Source: Microbacterium sp. SY138
GTDB taxonomy: Bacteria; Actinomycetota; Actinomycetes; Actinomycetales; Microbacteriaceae
DNA length: 64,000 nt
NCBI RefSeq assembly: GCF_039729145.1
Contig: NZ_CP155793.1
Coordinates: 2,728,001-2,792,000 of the forward strand
Direction of reading: 5' to 3'
Shown: one piece after another, positions 58,857-64,000 of the stretch
Layout of the letters: each line of letters opens with the position of its first letter
How positions within the stretch are numbered: the first letter of the stretch is position 1
Made by a program: the position numbers and the translations under genes
The notes under the pieces: model-generated
Told to the model about the DNA's origin: nothing
The model's input: only the letters and a program-made list of their open reading frames with translations
Database searches by the model: none

Positions 58857-59798
58857 TCAGGAACGGCGTCGCTCCCTACGCAGGAGGGAGCGCAGAGTCT
58901 CGGCGTTCGCGTAGCCGACTCGTAGCGCGATCTCGGCGGAGGTGAGGTCCGTGGTTGCTGAGAGGTGCCGAGCTCGTTCGATGCGAAGCCGTTGGACGAA
59001 GCCGAGCGGAGTGAGGTTGAGCGCCGCACGGACTCGTCGTTCGAGGGTGCGCCGGCTGGTGCCAAGTGACTGCGCGACGAACGCGACGTTGAACGGTTCG
59101 TCCAGGCGGGCGCGCACGAAGCGTTCGAACTCGACGACGATCGGGTCCTCGTGCCGGAGATGTTCGTAGGCGACGAAGGCCGCCTGCGACGGGCGCTCGT
59201 CGATGATGAGGAGCTTGGCGACATGTTGGGCCAGGTCGGGGCTGATCGATCGCACGAGTGAGAGCGCGAGGTCGATGTGGGCGAACGCGGCGCCGGCGGT
59301 GACGAGGTTCCCGTCGGCCACGACCATGGTGTCGAGATCGAGGGCGACGGTCGGATAGCGCTTCAGGAACTCCGGCCCCAGGAACCAGCTGGTCGTCGCC
59401 CGCCGATGATGCATCCGTCCGGTCTCGGCGACAGCGAACACGCCGGTGCACGCCGCGGCGATCCGGGTGGTCGCCTCGTCGAGGCGCCCGAGCGAGGCGA
59501 TGACCGAACGAGCATCTCGGCTCTGGAGGGCGTCGTTGGTAGCGGCGGCCGTAAGGGTTCCAAGCGCAGGGACGACGACCACGTCGAACTCTCCGGACTC
59601 CGGCAGCGGGTGGTCCACCGACAGGGTCATCGATGCCGTCGTGGTCACTCGCCGTTTCGGTCCGAGGATGGCGAGTTCGATCGGGTCGATCCGCGGGTCG
59701 ACATCGCCGCGGGCTCCGTCGGCCACCCGCACGATGTCGATGATCGACGCGATAGCCGAACCGAAGCAGCCGTCGATCACGATCAGTCCGATACGCAT
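58857..59798 (-). CDS. GlxA-type AraC regulator with DJ-1/PfpI domain
   Basis: 313 residues from ATG 59798; longer frames extend into the divergent promoter region. N-terminal DJ-1/PfpI domain (IGLIVIDGCFGSAIASIIDIVRVADG; ACTGVFAVAETG with a cysteine at the nucleophile elbow) followed by an AraC helix-turn-helix pair (NVAFVAQSLGTSRRTLERRV; DLTSAEIALRVGYANAETLRSLLRRE). It probably activates the divergent monooxygenase-like gene or a detoxification gene in response to an unknown signal. Confidence 0.92.
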   Translation of the reverse strand: MRIGLIVIDGCFGSAIASIIDIVRVADGARGDVDPRIDPIELAILGPKRRVTTTASMTLSVDHPLPESGEFDVVVVPALGTLTAAATNDALQSRDARSVIASLGRLDEATTRIAAACTGVFAVAETGRMHHRRATTSWFLGPEFLKRYPTVALDLDTMVVADGNLVTAGAAFAHIDLALSLVRSISPDLAQHVAKLLIIDERPSQAAFVAYEHLRHEDPIVVEFERFVRARLDEPFNVAFVAQSLGTSRRTLERRVRAALNLTPLGFVQRLRIERARHLSATTDLTSAEIALRVGYANAETLRSLLRRERRRS

Positions 59799-59905
59799 GA
59801 CGTAAACAATAGCAATACTGCCGTATACGCCACTCCCCACCGGCCCTCGCTCGTCATACGCTGAACTCGTCCCACGAAGAACCCCGACGTCAAGGAGAGT
59901 CCCTC

Positions 59906-60217
59906 ATGTCCACACCCGCATCACTTCCGTATGCCTTCGTCGCCAAGATCGTCGCGGCCGATGGACAGCACGACGCGGTCGCCGATCTGCTCGCCGGCGC
60001 TGTCGCACTCGCCAACGAAGAAGTAGGAACGATTGTCTGGTTCGCGGTCAGGACCCACGCCGACACCTTCTGGATCTTCGATGCATTCCCCGACGAAGCC
60101 GCTCGCGACGCCCACGCCAACGGCGCCATCGTCGCAGCCCTGATGGCCAACCAGCACCTCCTCGGCGCAGCACCCGAGATCCTGGCGGCCGACGTCCTCG
60201 CGTCCAAGCTCCCGTAG
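59906..60217 (+). CDS. antibiotic-biosynthesis-monooxygenase-fold (ABM) protein
   Basis: 103 residues. YAFVAKIVAADGQHDAVADLLAGAVALANEE, TIVWFAVRTHADTFWIFDAFPDEAARDAHA show the dimeric ferredoxin-like ABM fold of cofactor-free quinol monooxygenases or EthD-type proteins. Divergent from the GlxA-type regulator by 107 bases, so likely its target. Confidence 0.85.
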   Translation: MSTPASLPYAFVAKIVAADGQHDAVADLLAGAVALANEEVGTIVWFAVRTHADTFWIFDAFPDEAARDAHANGAIVAALMANQHLLGAAPEILAADVLASKLP

Positions 60218-60601
60218 TCCGCCAACGCACGAGACGATCGCGCCCCGCCGAGCCGTCGCCAGGTCGCGACGCAACGCCATGCTGCGTTGCCGAGCGGTGC
60301 GAGGCCTATCGGCACACGGACAGGATGCCGGCCGCGAGCGCTCAGCCGGCGAGGGGTCCGTCGCACAGGAGAGCGACGTCGGTGTCGGGCAGAGCCGTGA
60401 GGCCAGCGCATCGCGCGACCACCAGAACCGAACAGAGGCGTGGAAAGTCGCCCTCCACTGACCTTGGGCGTTCATCGGCGCACGACCGGTAGCCGATCCC
60501 TGAGGTGTGTACACACTTGATTCGCCTGTGGAAAGTTTGGCTGCTCAGTGCTCTTGTGACTGCGTACCGGGTCATCGGTTGTCAAGCGTCGGCTCTTCTG
60601 C
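60218..60601. other. intergenic region without a gene
   Basis: 384 bases between the ABM-fold gene and the convergent uvrA. Contains a 12-bp palindrome GTGTGTACACAC (60505-60516) but no convincing coding frame. Confidence 0.5.
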
Positions 60602-63256
60602 TCAGGTAGCCGCAACGATCAGTTTGATCGCGGCGGCAAGGTATTCCGCGGACGCGCCGACGCCGTTCTCGGCAACTTGTGCAGGAGTTCCAGCGGCGAC
60701 GACTGCGCCGCCATCATCGCCGGCGCCGGGTCCGAGGTCGATGACGTAGTCGGCTGCTGCCACCACCCGCATGTCAAGTTCCACCGCGACGACGGTGTTT
60801 CCTGCGTCGACGAGGGTTTGCAGATGCGTCACGAGCCGGTCAGCGTCAGCGCAGTGCAGGCCCGAAGTTGGTTCGTCGAGAACATACAAGGTGTCCCCTC
60901 GTTGTGCGCGCTGTAGCTCGCTTGCGAGCTTCACGCGTTGTGCCTCACCTCCAGAGAGCTCGGTTGCCGGTTGTCCGAGTCGCAAGTATCCGAGACCCAC
61001 GTCTGACAGTGCAGCTAGTGAGCGGGTGATGTCGTCTTCACCGTCAAAGAACGGGTGGGCTTCCTCAACGCTCATCGCGAGCACGTCAGCGATGGTGCGC
61101 TCCCGCCAAGTGATCTCGAGGGTCGAGGCTTTGTACCGGGTCCCGTGACAGTCGGGGCATTCGGTGTACACGGATGGGAGGAAGAGTAGCTCGACCATCA
61201 CGGACCCTTCGCCCTCACAGGTGGGGCAGCGGCCGCCGGAGACATTGAAGGAGAAACGGCCGGGCTTGTACCCACGCGAGCGAGCTTCGGGCGTCTCAGC
61301 GAAGCGTCGACGGACGTGGTCGAACAAGCCCGTATATGTTGCAACGTTCGATCGGGGGGTTCGGCCGATGGGTCGTTGATCGATGTTGACAACCCGCCGG
61401 ACCCCCTCGAGAGAGCCGTCGAGGACACCATCGAGCCGCTCTGGGGTATCGGCAAGGAGCAGCTCGTCGCCGGTCGGTTCGTCCTCCGCCGGAATGCTGT
61501 GACCGAGGCGGTCACCGACGAGAGCCGGGAGGGCCTGGCTGACCAAGCTCGACTTGCCGGAACCCGAGACTCCGGTGACCGCGGTGAAAACACCCATGGG
61601 AATGTCGATGGAGACGCCGTGCAGGTTGTTACGAGTCACGTCCTTCAAGTGGAGCCACCCGCGCGGGTCGCGAGGGGTGTGCGGGGGCAGTCCACTGCCA
61701 CCGAAGAGGTAGCCGCGTGTCACTGAGTCCTTGACGTCGGCAAGCCCATCGGTAGGGCCGCTGTAGAGAACGCGGCCGCCATGCTCGCCCGCGCCGGGGC
61801 CGATGTCCACGAGCCAGTCCGCGTGCCGCATGACATCGACGGAGTGTTCGACGACGAACAGGCTGTTTCCGCTTCTCTTGAGCCCGTCGAGGATCTTCAA
61901 GAGCGCTGTCACGTCTTGTGGGTGAAGGCCTGCGGATGGTTCATCGAGGACATAGACGACGCCGAACAGGTCGGAGCTGAGCTGTGTGGCGAGCCTGATT
62001 CGTTGCAACTCGCCACCCGACAGGGTCGGGGTGGTTCGACTTAACGACAGATACCCGAGGCCAAGATCGGTCAGTGGGCGGAGTCGCTCGATCACCCCGG
62101 AAGCGAGCCGGGACGCAGCGGCGCGCTTCTCCGGCGAACGGTTCGCGGTGCGGCGCACATCGGGTGCGGCGGCGTGCGCGGACCCTCCGGCGGCGATGCG
62201 CTGCTCCGTGGCTGCGCGACGGGAATTGGCATGCAGCACAGCACCATTCGGAACGGTCTCGGCCTGTCGCGCTCCCGCGACAACGTCGGAGAGCATGTCA
62301 GCAAGCTCTCGAAGCGGCAACTGCGAGAACTCCGCGATGTCCAGGCCCTCGAACGTGACCGAGAGCGCTTCAGGCTTCAGCCGCTTCCCGTGACAGACCG
62401 GGCACAGGGCAGCGTCGAGGTACTGCGCGACGCGACGCTTCATCGACGCGCTCTTCGAGTTCGCGAATGTGTCCAACACATACCGGCGGGCTCCGACGAA
62501 GGTGCCCGAGTAGCTCGGCTCGACCCCGGCCTTGGTCGCGGCGCGAGCCTCAGCAAGCGTCAACCGGGAGTGGACCGGAACGAACGGAGTCTCATCCGTG
62601 TAAAGGATCCAGTCCCGGTCTTTTCGTGGCAGATCTTTCCATGGCACGTCAACGTCATAGCCGAGGGCCACCAACACGTCGCGGAGCTGGTGTCCGTGCC
62701 ATGCCGTCGGCCAGGACGCGATCGCGCGCTCCCGGATCGTGAGCGACGGATCCGGCACCATCCGCTCCTCGGGCACCGCGTAGACACGACCAATGCCGTG
62801 ACACTCCGGGCAGGCCCCCTGCACCGTGTTCGCAGAAAAGTCCTCCGCGTAGAGCATCGGCTGCCCATCCGGATAGTCCCCGGCGCGGGAGTACAGCATC
62901 CGCACGAGACTGGACACCGTGGTGATGCTTCCCACCGTGGACCGGGCACTGCGTCCTCCACGCTGCTGCTGCAACGCCACGGCCGGCGGCATCCCGGTGA
63001 TGGAGTCAACATTGGGAACACCCGCCTGGTCGATCAGACGGCGAGCGTACGGCGCCACCGACTCCAAATACCGTCGCTGCGACTCCGCGTACAGCGTCCC
63101 AAACGCCAACGATGACTTCCCGGAACCCGACACACCCGTGAACACCACTAACGAGTCCCGCGGAACGGAGAGGTCCACATTCCGCAGGTTGTGCTCCCGA
63201 GCACCCAAGACCCGAACCTGCGCGTCGGCGGCGAGTGAAGAATCAGACGAAGTCAT
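60602..63256 (-). CDS. class II UvrA-like ABC ATPase (UvrA2)
   Basis: 884 residues. Two ABC modules with Walker A FTGVSGSGKSSLAFGTLY and VTGVSGSGKSSLVSQALP, signatures TLSGGELQRIRLATQL and ELSGGEAQRVKLASEL, and Walker B VLDEPSAGLHPQD and VLDEPTSGLHCAD. Zinc cysteines in GACPECHGIG, CPVCHG and CPTCEG. It is shorter than UvrA1 (about 950) and lacks the UvrB-binding domain, as in class II UvrA linked to drug or radiation tolerance rather than canonical excision repair. Confidence 0.93.
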   Translation of the reverse strand: MTSSDSSLAADAQVRVLGAREHNLRNVDLSVPRDSLVVFTGVSGSGKSSLAFGTLYAESQRRYLESVAPYARRLIDQAGVPNVDSITGMPPAVALQQQRGGRSARSTVGSITTVSSLVRMLYSRAGDYPDGQPMLYAEDFSANTVQGACPECHGIGRVYAVPEERMVPDPSLTIRERAIASWPTAWHGHQLRDVLVALGYDVDVPWKDLPRKDRDWILYTDETPFVPVHSRLTLAEARAATKAGVEPSYSGTFVGARRYVLDTFANSKSASMKRRVAQYLDAALCPVCHGKRLKPEALSVTFEGLDIAEFSQLPLRELADMLSDVVAGARQAETVPNGAVLHANSRRAATEQRIAAGGSAHAAAPDVRRTANRSPEKRAAASRLASGVIERLRPLTDLGLGYLSLSRTTPTLSGGELQRIRLATQLSSDLFGVVYVLDEPSAGLHPQDVTALLKILDGLKRSGNSLFVVEHSVDVMRHADWLVDIGPGAGEHGGRVLYSGPTDGLADVKDSVTRGYLFGGSGLPPHTPRDPRGWLHLKDVTRNNLHGVSIDIPMGVFTAVTGVSGSGKSSLVSQALPALVGDRLGHSIPAEDEPTGDELLLADTPERLDGVLDGSLEGVRRVVNIDQRPIGRTPRSNVATYTGLFDHVRRRFAETPEARSRGYKPGRFSFNVSGGRCPTCEGEGSVMVELLFLPSVYTECPDCHGTRYKASTLEITWRERTIADVLAMSVEEAHPFFDGEDDITRSLAALSDVGLGYLRLGQPATELSGGEAQRVKLASELQRAQRGDTLYVLDEPTSGLHCADADRLVTHLQTLVDAGNTVVAVELDMRVVAAADYVIDLGPGAGDDGGAVVAAGTPAQVAENGVGASAEYLAAAIKLIVAAT

Positions 63257-63352
63257 GACCAGATCGTACTGACCTGTGAGCAGCTTCGCTTTGTGTCGTC
63301 GTTTTCGCTGCGATCGGTGTCGGGTTAGACCACGGGTGACCGCTGGTGAAAA

Positions 63353-64000
63353 TCAGATCGACGTTGCAATAAGCTGCGCCCGATTGCGCGCGCCGACCTT
63401 CCGGAGAAGGTTCGACACATGGAACTTCACCGTGTTGACGGAGATGAGGAGCTCTTCCGCGATTTCGGCATTGCGCGCTCCCGATGCGAGAAGCCGTAGC
63501 ACATCTCGTTCGCGCATGGAGAGTTGTGAGAATTCCGGAAGTGGCTCGGGTTCCGCCGGCGGATCGAGGGGGAGCCGGATGTCTACTGAGGACCCCCAGC
63601 CGGGTGTTGAGGAGACCGAAATCGCGCCGTCGAGGGCTGTGACGCGTTCGACGATTGGGCGGATCGAGTCGTCGTGTGCGGAAAGTTCGCCGGCCCCGTC
63701 ATCTCGGATGCCGATCAGGAGATTCAGGCCGTCGCAGTCCCACTGGATGCGCACCCGCCGAGCCTCGCTGTGATCCGCGAATGCGAGCACCGAGCTGCGG
63801 ACGATGGCGCGCGCCGCGTGCGCGACCTCTCCTGGGAGTGCCCGACCGGTCGCGGGCGGCTCAACGAACTGCACGTCGAGATCGCCGAACCGGACGAGGG
63901 GGAGCAGGTCGCTCTGCAGCCGGGCGAACGCACCGACGACGGGTTCGAGGATGCTGCTGCGTTCCTGATCGGTAACAGCGCGCAGCCCGATCAAGGCGCT
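63353..64000 (-). CDS. LuxR-type regulator with histidine-kinase-like ATPase domain (5' end outside window)
   Basis: The last 215 residues of a protein whose start is off the right edge. NLLIGIRDDGAGELSAHDD and GAISVSSTPGWGSSVDIRLPL are the G-box region of a HATPase_c domain. A LuxR helix-turn-helix follows (LSMRERDVLRLLASGARNAEIAEELLISVNTVKFHVSNLLRKVGA). The combination suggests a one-protein sensor/regulator or a fused NarX/NarL-like type. Confidence 0.85.
   Translation of the reverse strand, partial: SALIGLRAVTDQERSSILEPVVGAFARLQSDLLPLVRFGDLDVQFVEPPATGRALPGEVAHAARAIVRSSVLAFADHSEARRVRIQWDCDGLNLLIGIRDDGAGELSAHDDSIRPIVERVTALDGAISVSSTPGWGSSVDIRLPLDPPAEPEPLPEFSQLSMRERDVLRLLASGARNAEIAEELLISVNTVKFHVSNLLRKVGARNRAQLIATSI

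Noticed and set aside
1..64000. CRISPR arrays
   Set aside because: No run of evenly spaced direct repeats was seen; the dispersed palindromes are too far apart.
1..64000. tRNA or rRNA genes
   Set aside because: No cloverleaf or conserved rRNA sequence was recognised, although a covariance-model search was not possible.

Overview
The window is high-GC actinobacterial DNA. The gene content (DUF2188, DUF2795 and DUF6766-like proteins, a five-copy family of about 105-residue proteins, CsoR and CmtR regulators, a class II UvrA) suggests a Microbacteriaceae chromosome or large plasmid such as Microbacterium; this is inference from gene content, and no rRNA or tRNA was seen. It reads as a heavy-metal and mobile-element island set in ordinary housekeeping and stress genes.

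Region 1 (1-3.3 kb): the end of a LacI-type regulator and small unassigned genes. Region 2 (3.5-8.2 kb): a compact defence locus with a PLD-fold protein, an m4C/m6A-type DNA methyltransferase overlapping a PD-(D/E)XK nuclease, and a GmrSD-like DUF262/DUF1524 protein. Region 3 (8.2-14.1 kb): a serine resolvase gene, with a Tn402/Tn5053-like (Tni) transposon inserted directly in its upstream region. The transposon carries a metal-responsive MerR, a thioredoxin-like protein, a MerA-like flavoprotein, its own resolvase, a frameshifted TniA and an intact TniB.

Region 4 (14.2-20.8 kb): copper module 1, with a Csp-type copper storage protein, CsoR, a CopZ-like chaperone, a CopB-type (CPH) ATPase, a DUF6153-like protein, a DUF305 lipoprotein and a BNR-type lipoprotein. 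Region 5 (21.0-24.5 kb): a leftward cadmium operon cmtR / P1B ATPase / cadD / lspA with 4-bp gene overlaps. Region 6 (25.6-37.5 kb): a long rightward, tightly overlapping operon for envelope copper handling and lipoprotein maturation (DsbA-like, flavoprotein, CDF exporter, CopC, a second lspA, CtaG, lnt, DUF3515, CopD-CtaG fusion, CopC, M23 peptidase). It is followed by a leftward tlpA/ccdA pair and an arsenic operon (41-43 kb) with aquaporin, an ArsR-ArsC fusion, ArsC and an Acr3-like carrier. Region 7 (43.5-48.5 kb): copper module 2, a diverged duplicate of csoR-copZ-copB-DUF6153-DUF305-BNR. Region 8 (48.68-50.25 kb): an IS5/IS427-type element that appears to carry a VOC-family passenger gene. 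Region 9 (50.3-64 kb): Hsp20/HspR-like stress genes, the five-member paralogue family, a repeat-frameshifted alkyltransferase-like gene, a GlxA-type regulator, class II UvrA and a truncated LuxR-type regulator.

The most striking non-gene pattern is a family of palindromes around CCGAAAACGATCGTTTTCGG. They lie beside the resolvase gene, just outside the Tni transposon, at both ends of copper module 2 and near 54.13 kb. They look like resolvase (res-type) sites at module junctions, and the Tni transposon would then be a textbook res-hunter insertion.
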